A stretch of DNA of 64,000 bases from Herbaspirillum robiniae (GTDB lineage: Bacteria; Pseudomonadota; Gammaproteobacteria; Burkholderiales; Burkholderiaceae_D), in assembly GCF_002213415.1 (NCBI RefSeq), contig NZ_NJGU01000007.1, positions 1 through 64,000 of the forward strand, in the 5' to 3' direction. Under the pieces are notes generated by a model, which saw only the letters and a list, made by a program, of their open reading frames with translations, ran no database searches and was not told where the DNA came from. A program made the position numbers and the translations under genes. Numbering within the stretch: position 1 is the first letter of the stretch; the number at the start of each line of letters is the position of its first letter. This document shows positions 1 through 8,345 of the stretch, one piece after another.

Positions 1-10
1 TATACGCAAT

Positions 11-41
11 AGCCCTCGTTACTCAGTAACGAGGGCTTTTT
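11..41 (+). terminator. Rho-independent terminator
   Basis: A 12-bp perfect stem (AGCCCTCGTTAC at 11-22 with GTAACGAGGGCT at 26-37) closes a 3-nt loop and runs into a T tract at 37-41. It probably ends a transcript whose gene lies left of the window. No gene is visible before it. Confidence 0.85.
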
Positions 42-353
42 GCTTTGCGCGATCACTTCCAACAAACCTGCCCATACGCCTCGCTGCGCGGTTGGGGGGC
101 CTCGCCGGATTCTCGGCGCTAACTTGAACCTGAAATTCCACGCCGTACGATCAGGTATTAGCCGTTAAGCCCCTTTTTTAGTCGGCGCTTCTTCGAACCT
201 TCCCCCCATTTCTCTTCTGTTCTCCTCGGTTTCTCTTCCGATTCCAAGGAAATTCCGTACCTCACACCGTCGCATCGACGCGCCAGGCACATTCAGCTGC
301 TTAATATTTAAGCGAATCTCATCGTCTCTAGTTCTCTGCTCGCGGCTCTTCTT

Positions 354-1096
354 TTATCCACAGTGAAAAGAGCCCACTTGTGAACAGTTTCTTAGCGCTG
401 GATGCTCAGTATTTAAGCAATTCAATCGCTGCGGTACTCTGCTAAATAGCGTCGTCGGTGACTCAAGGCCAGGGTGTCCCAGTCCACGCCAAAGAAAACT
501 TATCCACTGGACAAAAACAGGCCGGTGGCTCGCCTGTTTTTACACGAAAGTGCGACCTCGTCTGCTCGTATTAGGTATTTGCTCCTGAGAGCGTCGCAGC
601 AATGCTCGGCAATCTAGCCTGATCAACGCCGGCGCTAAAACCCAATGCACGACTCCTCGGCAGCGTTCTTTTATGCACAGCTCGAATTTGCAATTCAATG
701 GGAGTGATTTATGCACAGCCCAACGCCCGCATCTCCTGACGTTGTTTTATGCACAGGCTGCCAGCAGCAGATCGGTGCCAACAGGGCTACCTACCGACCG
801 GTGGCAATAGCGTATTTGCAGTCAGGTGCCTGAATGCGATCCACGGAGAAGCAACGACGGCATAAAGCGAGAAAAGACCAAAGAACAAAAACAAAGAGCC
901 GGCGCAAGCGCCGGCTCTCAGATACATCCTCAGCTTCTATCTTTCTACCTATCTGCCCATCTATCCCGTCGTACATCGATACTTGATTTGCCGATATGTC
1001 CGTAGAGTCAGCCACACACCCAACCAACGTCAAATCGAAGATATACACAGCTCAATCTGCTGACGTCCAAACAGAACAAAAATCTTCTTATCCACA
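354..1096 (+). other. Array of DnaA-box-like 9-mers in a gene-free, lower-GC gap
   Basis: Five exact matches to the DnaA-box consensus TTATNCACA lie in about 740 bp, all on the plus strand. TTATCCACA occurs at 354-362 and 1088-1096. TTATGCACA occurs at 671-679, 709-717 and 747-755. One-mismatch copies are at 500-508 and 1041-1049. The three TTATGCACA copies are spaced exactly 38 bp apart, each inside a TTTATGCACAG context, while the sequence between them is not conserved. The whole gap 42-1176 is visibly less GC-rich than its surroundings, has no convincing gene, and repeats TATTTAAGC at 305-313 and 411-419. No dnaA, rpmH, gidA or rep gene is in the window. It may be an origin, a DnaA-titration locus or a regulatory region; the motif matches are certain, the role is not. 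Confidence 0.55.
885..917 (-). terminator. Rho-independent terminator, minus strand
   Basis: GAGCCGGCGC (896-905) and GCGCCGGCTC (908-917) form a near-perfect GC-rich stem. Read on the minus strand it is followed by a T-rich tract, which appears as AAGAACAAAAACAAA on the plus strand. It may end the transcript of the J-domain gene that stops at 1177, or a short RNA made between about 920 and 1170. Confidence 0.65.
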
Positions 1097-1176
1097 GGCT
1101 CTCAAAAATCAGAGCACACAAGCCTTCTCATCGACAAGCGGCTGAAGAATACCAACACTGCAACACCCAACCAAAC

Positions 1177-2325
1177 TCAGTAAGCAGACCCCGCGTCAAG
1201 CTCCCACCGCTCACGCCCGGCGTCTTTCATCCTGCGCTTCTTCTCCTTCAGCCACTGCTTGAACAACTTGATATTCCCAAGCTGCGCCAGATCGAACTCG
1301 ATGGCGGAATTGTTGCCGGCCTGCCTGGCGATCTCCTGCCTGAGCAGCGCAAGCGCCGTCTCCGGCGTCAGCCTCTGCAGCGGCCGGATGCCGTAGCCGT
1401 TTGCAAACTGCCCTTCCGCCTGGGCCACCTCCTGTTCCAGTTCCTCCAACTGTTCTCTCAGCAGCTTGTTGTAGTGACGAAGGCGATCATCGCCAAGGTC
1501 GTTCAGGCCATTGCGATCCAGTTGCTGCAACTCGATCTGCACCTCCAGCAAATGCAGCAGATCCTGTTTGTCATACGCCTGGTTCACCGCCTGCAACATC
1601 GCCGTCTTGCGCAGCTTCAACTCCGGATCCTGTTCGCGATCGGGGTGCAGGGCGCTGGCGAGCTTCCTGTAGATCTCGCGCAGGGACTGGTTCAGCTCCG
1701 CCTGCAGGGCCTCGCGCCGCTGCAATGAGGCGGCGGGCTTCTTCGCCTTCGCCCGCTCGGCGCGCCGTTCGGCCCGCGCCTCTTTGCGCGCCGCTTCCTG
1801 CATCTGTTGATTTGTCCACAGGCGCCTGGCGTGGCGCAACAATTCCCCGGTCGAGCGGAAGTCTTCATCCCGGCCCAAGGACTGTCCAAGCAGCTCCTCC
1901 AGCTCGGCCTTCATGGTCGCTACTTCCTCGGCGGCGTCTTCGTCGTAGTCCGATGCGCTGTGCCGATTGAATGCCGTTTTCAGCGCCTCGTCGTCCGACA
2001 AATCTCCCCGTTCGCCTGCCAGGGACGCAACCAGCGAAGACACCGTGCGTCGATCCGCGGAAGAGAGCGCCGCATTGTCGAACTGCGCATCAAGCGCCAG
2101 GATCAGGCGGCGTGACAGCGCATCCGCGGCCTCGCGCAGCGGCAACAGCTGTCCCGAAAAGGCCTGCTGGAAGTCGGGCACGACGCGTTCCCATGCCAGC
2201 AATACTTCACGCCGCTGGCCGATCTGGCCGACCAGCGTGTTGAAGGTTTGCTGCTCCCTGGAGAGTTGCGCATCGGATGAGCCCGATGCGCCGAGCACGA
2301 TGGTGGAAGTGGGAGAAACGGACAT
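1177..2325 (-). CDS. J-domain (DnaJ-like) protein
   Basis: The 382-aa product is rich in Glu, Arg, Lys and Ala and looks cytoplasmic. A short J-like domain lies in the second half: a segment starting REIYRKLASALHPD carries the HPD tripeptide needed to stimulate Hsp70 ATPase, followed by an ...AVNQAYDKQDL helix. Long charged helices flank it, predicted coiled coil by composition (EARAERRAERAKAKK and EQLEELEQEVAQAEG). The Gly/Phe and zinc-finger regions of true DnaJ are absent, so this is a specialised co-chaperone-like protein of unknown client. The reading frame extends further upstream to 2526, but that part is Cys/Pro-rich and unlike a protein start, so I chose the ATG at 2325 (MSVSPTST). 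No strong ribosome site is visible. A minus-strand terminator lies at 885-917. Confidence 0.75.
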   Translation of the reverse strand: MSVSPTSTIVLGASGSSDAQLSREQQTFNTLVGQIGQRREVLLAWERVVPDFQQAFSGQLLPLREAADALSRRLILALDAQFDNAALSSADRRTVSSLVASLAGERGDLSDDEALKTAFNRHSASDYDEDAAEEVATMKAELEELLGQSLGRDEDFRSTGELLRHARRLWTNQQMQEAARKEARAERRAERAKAKKPAASLQRREALQAELNQSLREIYRKLASALHPDREQDPELKLRKTAMLQAVNQAYDKQDLLHLLEVQIELQQLDRNGLNDLGDDRLRHYNKLLREQLEELEQEVAQAEGQFANGYGIRPLQRLTPETALALLRQEIARQAGNNSAIEFDLAQLGNIKLFKQWLKEKKRRMKDAGRERWELDAGSAY

Positions 2326-2428
2326 GAGCAGGACTGAAAATGACGATCGGGACACAGTGTAGCAAGGACCACCTGCCACCCGGCGGGCGCCGGTGAAATC
2401 CGGCGGCCGGCCCGCCGCCATCAACGCG

Positions 2429-3838
2429 TCAGGAACCGGGCACAGCGCGGAAAGCCACGGCCGCATCCAGCCCGATGCAATGCACGCCATCGCCATCGAA
2501 GCGGTTGCGCAGGCGGATGGAGGCATTCATCGAATCGACGATCTCGCCGCAGATGGTCAGTCCCAGCCCGCCCGACGAAGAACCGCCGGACGAGAACGCC
2601 TTGAAGACGTTATCCATCGCATCGGCGGCAATGCCCGGCCCGCTGTCCCATACCAGCAGTTCGGCCTGTCCGTCCGTGCCGCGGATGCGCACGCCCAGCT
2701 TGCCGCCTTCGGCCGTATGCCGGATGGCGTTGTGGAGCAGGTTGGAGATCAGCTCGCTCACCATCCACGGATGGCCCATCACGAAGGCCTTCTGCGCATC
2801 CAGTTCGAAGTCCAGGTTCTTCTCGGCAATCAGCGGCGACAGATCCACGGCGGTCTCGCGCGCCAGCATGCTCAGGTCGCACACCTCCTGCGCGCCGCGT
2901 CCGCGCAGCTGTTCCACCTTGGCCAGCGACAGCAGCTGGTTGGCCAGATTGGTGGCGCGCTCCACGGTGTCGGACATCTCGCCCAGGATCACCTGCGGCG
3001 GCGCATCTCCGCGCAGTCCGGATTGCAATTGCGTCTTCAGCACCGCCAGCGGCGTGCGCAGCTGGTGAGAGGCATTGGCCACGAAGCGCTGCTGGTGATC
3101 GAGCAATCTCCGCAAGCGCGACATCAGCTGGTTGAGCGCATTGATGAAGGGTTGCAATTCCCTGGGCGCCATCGGTGGCGCGACCGGCGAGAGATCGTCG
3201 GCGGGACGTTCGTCCAGCTGGCGCCGCAAGGCATCGACCGGCTGCAGCGCGCGCGAGACTACGTACAAGGTCACCGACACGATCACCACCAGCAAGGCCG
3301 CCTGCCGGATCAATGTTTCCCAGAAGATCTTGCGCGCCAGCGCGCTGCGGTTTTCCATCGTCTCGGCCACCTGCACCAGCGCCGCGCCGTGCGGGCCGTT
3401 GGTCACCACCGGCTGGAACAGCGCCGCCACCCGCACCGGCACGCCGTTGTAGGTGTCTTCATAGATGTGCGCCAGCGACGGATAGATCGCCTCCTTGTCG
3501 GCCTTGCCGCGGTAGGCGGGCAAGTCCTCGTCGCCGTCGAAGAACGCGCCGTCGAGATCGTTGATGCGGTAGATCATGCGGCTGGAATAATCCGCCTCGT
3601 AGATTTCCAGCGCTGCATACGGCAGCGAAGCCTTGAGCTCGCCGTTCTCGATGCGCAACAGGTCGCCGATGGAATGCACCGACGCGATCAGCATGCGGTC
3701 GTAGGCGGTGTTCACCGACTCCAGCGTGTTGCGGTACAAGGAAAAGGAATCGATGACGATGAACAGCGCGATCGGCGAGATGATCCACGCCAGCAGATAG
3801 GTGCGCACCGAGCGCCGGCGCGAAAACGGATGCGCCAT
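2429..3838 (-). CDS. Sensor histidine kinase, TctE/QseC-like
   Basis: This 469-aa inner-membrane sensor kinase has a first membrane helix at about 14-34, a periplasmic 2CSK_N-like sensor region at about 35-172, a second helix at about 176-196 and a HAMP-like linker. The dimerisation/phosphoacceptor box ASHQLRTPL carries the predicted phospho-histidine near residue 258. The ATP-binding domain shows an N box (NLLHNAIRH), a G1 box (DSGPGIA) and a G2 box (GGLGLTIC), so it appears catalytically intact. It lies 3 nt downstream of its response regulator, so the two are surely one operon. TctDE systems sense tricarboxylates in other bacteria. Here no tct transporter is adjacent, and the divergent neighbour is a phosphonate-type importer operon, so the ligand is unknown. 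Confidence 0.9.
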   Translation of the reverse strand: MAHPFSRRRSVRTYLLAWIISPIALFIVIDSFSLYRNTLESVNTAYDRMLIASVHSIGDLLRIENGELKASLPYAALEIYEADYSSRMIYRINDLDGAFFDGDEDLPAYRGKADKEAIYPSLAHIYEDTYNGVPVRVAALFQPVVTNGPHGAALVQVAETMENRSALARKIFWETLIRQAALLVVIVSVTLYVVSRALQPVDALRRQLDERPADDLSPVAPPMAPRELQPFINALNQLMSRLRRLLDHQQRFVANASHQLRTPLAVLKTQLQSGLRGDAPPQVILGEMSDTVERATNLANQLLSLAKVEQLRGRGAQEVCDLSMLARETAVDLSPLIAEKNLDFELDAQKAFVMGHPWMVSELISNLLHNAIRHTAEGGKLGVRIRGTDGQAELLVWDSGPGIAADAMDNVFKAFSSGGSSSGGLGLTICGEIVDSMNASIRLRNRFDGDGVHCIGLDAAVAFRAVPGS

Positions 3839-3841
3839 CGC

Positions 3842-4552
3842 TCAGCCTTCGCCGCCGCCCTGGCGGGCGCGCAGCAGATATCCCAGGCCGCGCAGGGTCA
3901 TGATCTCGGCGCCGGTGTCCATCAGCTTCTTGCGCACCCGGTGCACCACCACCTCGATGGCCTCGATCTGGGTGTTGTCTTCCATCGGGAACACCAGCCG
4001 GAACAGCCGCTCCTTGGTCACCGCGTGGCCGGGCTTGGCGATCAGCGCCTTGAGCAGCGTATGTTCGCGCGGGGTGAGCTCCAGCGCGGCGTCGTCGCAA
4101 TAGAAGGCGCCCGAGCCGCGGTCGAAGCGCAGCCGGCCGCAGCGCTGCGTGCCGTCGTCGGCATTGGTCCGGCGTCGCAGCAGCGCGCGGATGCGCGCGT
4201 CCAGCTCGTCCAGGTCGAACGGCTTGGCCAGGTAATCGTCGGCGCCGGCGTTCAGGCCGACCACGCGGTCGCCCACCGCGCCGCGCGCGGTCAGCACGAT
4301 CACCGGGGTATCGATCTCCTGCGAGCGGATGCGCTGCAGCAGGTGCAGGCCATCCAGGCCCGGAATGTTCAGGTCCAGCACCACCAGGTCGCCGATGCCA
4401 TCCTTGATGTGCGACAGCGCGCTGATGCCGTCGGCGCAATGCGTGACCTGGAAGCCGCGGCGTTCCAGTGCCCTCAGCAAGGCGCGCGACATGTCGATGT
4501 CGTCCTCTACCAGCAGGATATGCATGTTCTCCGGTGTCGTTATCGTTGCCAA
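3842..4552 (-). CDS. OmpR-family response regulator, TctD-like
   Basis: The 236-aa product has an N-terminal receiver domain and a C-terminal winged-helix DNA-binding domain of the OmpR/PhoB type. Visible receiver residues are the acidic pair in LLVEDD, the phosphoacceptor Asp in VVLDLNIPG (about residue 60), the Thr in VLTARG and the Lys in LAKPFDL. The winged helix runs from ELTPREHTLLKAL to RGLGYLLRA. An internal ATG at 4525 (MHILLVEDD) is an equally good start and fits the family's usual length better. The gene is the first of the two-gene operon and is read away from phnD, so the 242-bp region 4553-4794 is a shared divergent control region. Control of the phn-glpD operon is a reasonable inference. 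Confidence 0.92.
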   Translation of the reverse strand: MATITTPENMHILLVEDDIDMSRALLRALERRGFQVTHCADGISALSHIKDGIGDLVVLDLNIPGLDGLHLLQRIRSQEIDTPVIVLTARGAVGDRVVGLNAGADDYLAKPFDLDELDARIRALLRRRTNADDGTQRCGRLRFDRGSGAFYCDDAALELTPREHTLLKALIAKPGHAVTKERLFRLVFPMEDNTQIEAIEVVVHRVRKKLMDTGAEIMTLRGLGYLLRARQGGGEG

Positions 4553-4794
4553 GCCGCCTTTATACCGCCAAACCGCGCGCCGCGCGAGCCCCGGAAACGT
4601 CCGTCACTTGGACACCACGGCCGCGCTTGAAAGCAGATTGAAAGCCGCCGGAAAGGCGGCTGCAAGGAAACTGTCGCTTTCGCCCCCCGCGCGGTGGCAA
4701 AAGCCCCGGCGCTCGCCTACACTCCCGCCAATCCTCCGGCACGCCAGCCTTGCTGCGGTCGGATCATGATTACAAACCATCTCCAGGAGACAGC

Positions 4795-5784
4795 ATGACC
4801 CAGCGTCTGATCAAGACCCTGCTCGCCCTGGCGCTCGCCATTCCGGCGATCGCCTTCGCGCAGGACACCTGCCCCAACCGCGGCGACCTCGACCAGCAGT
4901 ATTGCGACGCCAACAACGACCTGACGGCCGACACCCCGACCGATCCCAAGAAGCTGAAGACCCCCAACACCCTGGTGTTCACCTTCACCCCGGTGGAAGA
5001 CCCGGCGGTCTACGACAAGATCTTCAAGCCCTTCACCGACTACCTGTCGCAATGCACCGCCAAGAAGGTGGTGTTCTTCCAGGTGCAGTCCAACGCCGCT
5101 GAAATCGAAGCCATGCGCTCCGGCCGCCTGCACGTCGGCGGCTTCTCTCCCGGCCCGACCAACTTCGCCGTGAACATCGCCGGCGCCGTGCCCTTCGCCG
5201 TCATCGGCGACGCCAAGGGTTACCAGGGTTACACGCTGAACGTGATCGTGCGCAAGGACAGCCCCATCCAGAAGATGACCGACTTGAAGGGCAAGAAGGT
5301 CGCCCACACCGCGCCCTCGTCGAACTCCGGCCACATGGCGCCGATGGCCCTGTTCCCCAAGCTGGGCGTGACTCCGGACAAGGACTACAAGGTCATCTTC
5401 TCCGGCAAGCATGACCAGTCCATCCTGGGCGTGAACTCGGGCGACTACGACGCCGCCGCGATCGCCTCCGACGTGTTCGACCGCATGGTCGAGCGCGGCG
5501 TGATCAAGGCCGAGAACTTCCGCGTGATCTGGCGCAGCGAGAAATTCCCGACCCAGGACTTCGCCTATGCGCACGACCTGGAGCCCAAGTTCCGCGACAA
5601 GATGCTGCAATGCTTCTACGACTACCGCTTCACCGATGAGCTGAAGAAGGCCTTCGCCGGCGCCGACCGCTTCTACCCGATCAACTACAAGAAGGACTTC
5701 GAGATGGTGCGCTTCGTCGCCCACTCCGCCGGCGAGTCCTTCAACCGCGCCGCCTACGACAAGCAGAACGCCGGCAAGAAGTAA
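4795..5784 (+). CDS. phnD: Phosphate/phosphite/phosphonate ABC transporter substrate-binding protein
   Basis: A 329-aa periplasmic protein with a cleavable Sec signal peptide (cleavage about AIAFA-QD). It delivers substrate to the PhnE/PhnC importer encoded next. Type II binding-protein motifs are present, for example GFSPGPTNFAVNIAG and SSNSGHMAP, whose small and hydroxyl residues line the oxyanion pocket in known PhnD proteins. Before the fold starts there is an unusual mature N-terminus with two cysteines about 11 residues apart and an Asp/Asn-rich DANNDLTAD stretch. The start at 4795 is fixed by AGGAGA at 4785-4790. Substrate could be a phosphonate, phosphite or an organophosphate; the linked glpD hints at a glycerol-phosphate-type compound, which is inference. 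Confidence 0.9.
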   Translation: MTQRLIKTLLALALAIPAIAFAQDTCPNRGDLDQQYCDANNDLTADTPTDPKKLKTPNTLVFTFTPVEDPAVYDKIFKPFTDYLSQCTAKKVVFFQVQSNAAEIEAMRSGRLHVGGFSPGPTNFAVNIAGAVPFAVIGDAKGYQGYTLNVIVRKDSPIQKMTDLKGKKVAHTAPSSNSGHMAPMALFPKLGVTPDKDYKVIFSGKHDQSILGVNSGDYDAAAIASDVFDRMVERGVIKAENFRVIWRSEKFPTQDFAYAHDLEPKFRDKMLQCFYDYRFTDELKKAFAGADRFYPINYKKDFEMVRFVAHSAGESFNRAAYDKQNAGKK

Positions 5785-5866
5785 GCCGCCGCCTTTGCGT
5801 CCCCCGCCCGCGCCCGCCACGGCGCGGGCTCCACAGCAAACGCAACACACCGATTGACGCAACACC

Positions 5867-5888
5867 GGCCCGGGAGCGATCCCGGGCC
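5867..5888 (+). other. Intercistronic GC-rich hairpin between phnD and phnC
   Basis: GGCCCGGGA (5867-5875) and TCCCGGGCC (5880-5888) form a perfect 9-bp stem closed by a GCGA tetraloop, which is a GNRA loop. No T tract follows, so it is unlikely to be a complete terminator. In binding-protein operons such hairpins often protect the upstream cistron from 3' decay, so that the binding protein is made in excess. Confidence 0.6.
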
Positions 5889-5942
5889 GCGGCCGACTGC
5901 ATCCCGCAGCCGCGTCGCGAACACAGATAGAAAGCTCCGCCC

Positions 5943-6713
5943 ATGTCACACGCCATCGAAATCCAGGGCCTGGTCAAGGAATACAAGCCCGGCCACCCCA
6001 TCCTCAAAGGCATCGACCTGAAGATCGGCGACGCCGGCCTGGTCGCCATCATCGGCCCCTCGGGCACCGGCAAGTCGACCCTGATCCGCTGCATCAACCG
6101 CCTGGTCGATCCCAGCCGCGGCGCCATCTGGTTCGAGAGCGAAGGCCGTCGTGTGAACCTGGCCGAGCTGCGCGGCCGCGCCCTGCGCGAAAGCCGCCGT
6201 CACATCGGCATGGTGTTCCAGGAGTACAACCTGGTGGAACGCCTGTCGGTGATGGAAAACCTGCTGTGCGGCCGCCTGGGCTACGTCAACGCCTGGACCG
6301 CATGGCGCCGCAACTTCGCCAAGGAAGACATCGCCCACGCTTTCGAACTGCTGGAGACGGTGGGCCTGGGCAACTTCGCCAACCAGCGCGCCGACGCGCT
6401 GTCGGGCGGCCAGCGCCAGCGCGTTGGCATCGCGCGCGCGCTGATGCAACGTCCGCGCCTGCTGCTGGCCGATGAACCGACTTCCTCGCTGGACCCGAAG
6501 ACTTCCTTCGAGATCATCTCGCTGCTCAAGGAACAGGGCCGCGCGCAGAAGATCCCCGTGATCGTCAACATCCACGACGTCGAACTGGCCAAGCGCTACG
6601 CCGACCGCATCATCGGCATGTCCGGCGGCCACGTGGTGTATGACGGCAATGCCGAAAACCTGTCCGACGATTTCTTGAAGCAGATCTACGGCGGCGAGGA
6701 CTGGCTGGCATGA
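5943..6713 (+). CDS. phnC: Phosphonate ABC transporter ATP-binding protein
   Basis: This 256-aa cytoplasmic ATPase powers the PhnE permeases. Walker A is GPSGTGKST, the signature motif is LSGGQRQR, Walker B is [12 protein letters not shown] and the switch His lies in VNIHDVE. The order and length fit PhnC. It starts 158 bp after phnD, past the GCGA hairpin, and its stop overlaps the next start by 4 nt (ATGA at 6710), showing translational coupling to the first phnE. Confidence 0.93.
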   Translation: MSHAIEIQGLVKEYKPGHPILKGIDLKIGDAGLVAIIGPSGTGKSTLIRCINRLVDPSRGAIWFESEGRRVNLAELRGRALRESRRHIGMVFQEYNLVERLSVMENLLCGRLGYVNAWTAWRRNFAKEDIAHAFELLETVGLGNFANQRADALSGGQRQRVGIARALMQRPRLLLADEPTSSLDPKTSFEIISLLKEQGRAQKIPVIVNIHDVELAKRYADRIIGMSGGHVVYDGNAENLSDDFLKQIYGGEDWLA

Positions 6714-7507
6714 ACGCGACCACCAACACCCCTCGCGTGAGCCTGGCGTTCAAACCGCAGCTGGCCACCCGCCTCGCGATCTGGCTGATCCTGCTGTACG
6801 CGGTCTACGCCGCCACCCAGCTGGGCTTCTCGTGGGAGCGCTTCTCCTCCGGCCTGGGCAACGGCGCCCGGTTCCTCGGCCGCATGTTCCCGCCTGACGT
6901 CAGCAAGGGCGACATCCTGTGGGACGGCATCAAGGAAACCCTGCAGATCGCCGTGCTGGCCTCGCTGTTCGGCATCCTGTTCTCGCTGCCCATCGGCTTG
7001 ATGGGCGCGCGCAACCTGATGCCGGCCTGGATCTCCTGGCCCGCGCGCGCGCTGGTCTCGGTGTGCCGCTCGCTGCACCCGGTGATCGTCGCCATCCTGT
7101 TCGTCAAGGCGGTCGGCTTCGGCGCCCTGGCCGGCGTGCTGGCGCTGATCGTCGCCTCGATCGGCTTCATCGGCAAGCTGTTTGCCGAAGCCATCGAAGA
7201 GATCTCGATCAAGCAGGTCGAAGCCATCCGCGCCACCGGCGCCTCGTTCATGAACGTGATCCTGTTCGGCGTGTTGCCGCAGGTGCTGTCGCGCTTCGTC
7301 GGCTTCTCCACCTACCAGCTCGACTCCAACCTGCGCAACTCGACCATGGTCGGCATCGTCGGCGCCGGCGGCGTGGGCGGCGTGCTGTTCTCCGCCTTCC
7401 AGCGCTTCGACTACGACTTCGTGTTCACCATCCTGGTCACCATCATCACCATCATCGTCGTCGGCGAACTGCTGGCGAACTCGGTCAAGAAGGTCTTCAA
7501 TGTCTGA
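6710..7507 (+). CDS. phnE: Phosphonate ABC transporter permease, first PhnE copy
   Basis: The 265-aa inner-membrane permease has about six hydrophobic helices. The cytoplasmic coupling loop begins at EAIRATGAS and is followed by the conserved permease end [11 protein letters not shown]. It overlaps phnC by 4 nt and the second phnE by 8 nt. Two unequal PhnE proteins in one operon suggest a heterodimeric channel, as in other phnCDE1E2 systems. Confidence 0.92.
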   Translation: MNATTNTPRVSLAFKPQLATRLAIWLILLYAVYAATQLGFSWERFSSGLGNGARFLGRMFPPDVSKGDILWDGIKETLQIAVLASLFGILFSLPIGLMGARNLMPAWISWPARALVSVCRSLHPVIVAILFVKAVGFGALAGVLALIVASIGFIGKLFAEAIEEISIKQVEAIRATGASFMNVILFGVLPQVLSRFVGFSTYQLDSNLRNSTMVGIVGAGGVGGVLFSAFQRFDYDFVFTILVTIITIIVVGELLANSVKKVFNV

Positions 7508-8333
7508 TACCGCACTCCGCAACCCGCAGGCCATGGGCAATCCGGCCGAGCGCGAATGGCAGCGCCACACGCCGCTGCAGCGCGTGCTGCGCTTCACCGT
7601 CTGGCTGGTCATCGCGCTGGCGGTGGTGCAGTCGCTGCGCTACATCGAGATCATCCCCGAGTTCCTCTACGACGCGCCGGAACAGATGAGCGACATGCTC
7701 GGCCGCATGTGGCCGATCGATTGGGCCTACTTCGGCAGCGATGTGAAGGCCGGCCTGATCGAAACCCTGCACATCGCCACCCTGGGCACGCTGCTGTCCA
7801 TCGTGCTGGCGATCCCGTTCGGCCTCTTGGTGGCGCCCAACCTGACGCGCCATCGCGGCCTGAACCTGTTCGCCCGCATCGTGCTGGTGGCCAGCCGCTC
7901 GGTGAACTCGCTGGTGTGGGCGCTGTTGTTCCTGGCCATCTTCGGACCCGGCCCGCTGGCCGGCACGCTGGCCATCGCCTTCCGCTCCATCGGTTTCGTC
8001 GGCAAGATGGCCGGCGAAACCATCGAGCAGATGCCGCGCGGCCCGATCGAGGCGCTGCAAGCCTCGGGCGCGAGCAAGTTCTCCGAGATCTGGTACGGCT
8101 ACTGGCCGCAGTTGAAGCCCGCCTTCATGTCCATCGTGCTGCTGCGCTGGGACATCAACGTGCGCGAATCGGCGGTGCTGGGCATCGTCGGCGCCGGCGG
8201 CGTGGGCATGGTGCTCGACACCGCGCTGAACCTGTTCCAGTGGCCGCGCGTGGCCACCGTGCTGGTCTCCATCTTCGCCATCGTGATCGTCACCGAGGTG
8301 GTGGTGACGCAGATCCGCAAGCGCGTCCTGTAA
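7500..8333 (+). CDS. phnE: Phosphonate ABC transporter permease, second PhnE copy
   Basis: The 277-aa inner-membrane permease is paralogous to the preceding gene, with the same helix pattern, a coupling segment EALQASGASK and the conserved [11 protein letters not shown] near the C-terminus. It has a longer cytoplasmic N-terminus (about 40 residues) before the first helix. It begins inside the end of the first permease gene (8-nt overlap) and is followed after 12 nt by glpD, so all five genes should share one transcript. Confidence 0.92.
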   Translation: MSDTALRNPQAMGNPAEREWQRHTPLQRVLRFTVWLVIALAVVQSLRYIEIIPEFLYDAPEQMSDMLGRMWPIDWAYFGSDVKAGLIETLHIATLGTLLSIVLAIPFGLLVAPNLTRHRGLNLFARIVLVASRSVNSLVWALLFLAIFGPGPLAGTLAIAFRSIGFVGKMAGETIEQMPRGPIEALQASGASKFSEIWYGYWPQLKPAFMSIVLLRWDINVRESAVLGIVGAGGVGMVLDTALNLFQWPRVATVLVSIFAIVIVTEVVVTQIRKRVL

Positions 8334-8345
8334 AGGGCATACGGC

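Noticed and set aside
791..1048. An 85-aa minus-strand frame in the first gap
   Set aside because: It reads straight through the minus-strand terminator at 885-917, has no ribosome site and an unlikely Cys/Arg-rich sequence.
2393..4630. A very long plus-strand frame (745 aa) opposite the kinase/regulator pair
   Set aside because: It is His/Arg/Gln-rich sequence antisense to two clearly recognised genes; GC-rich codon bias keeps the antisense frame open.
4735..4760. Possible sigma-54 promoter before phnD (GGCACG followed by TTGCT)
   Set aside because: The spacing between the GG and GC pairs is 12 nt instead of 10, which RpoN does not tolerate.
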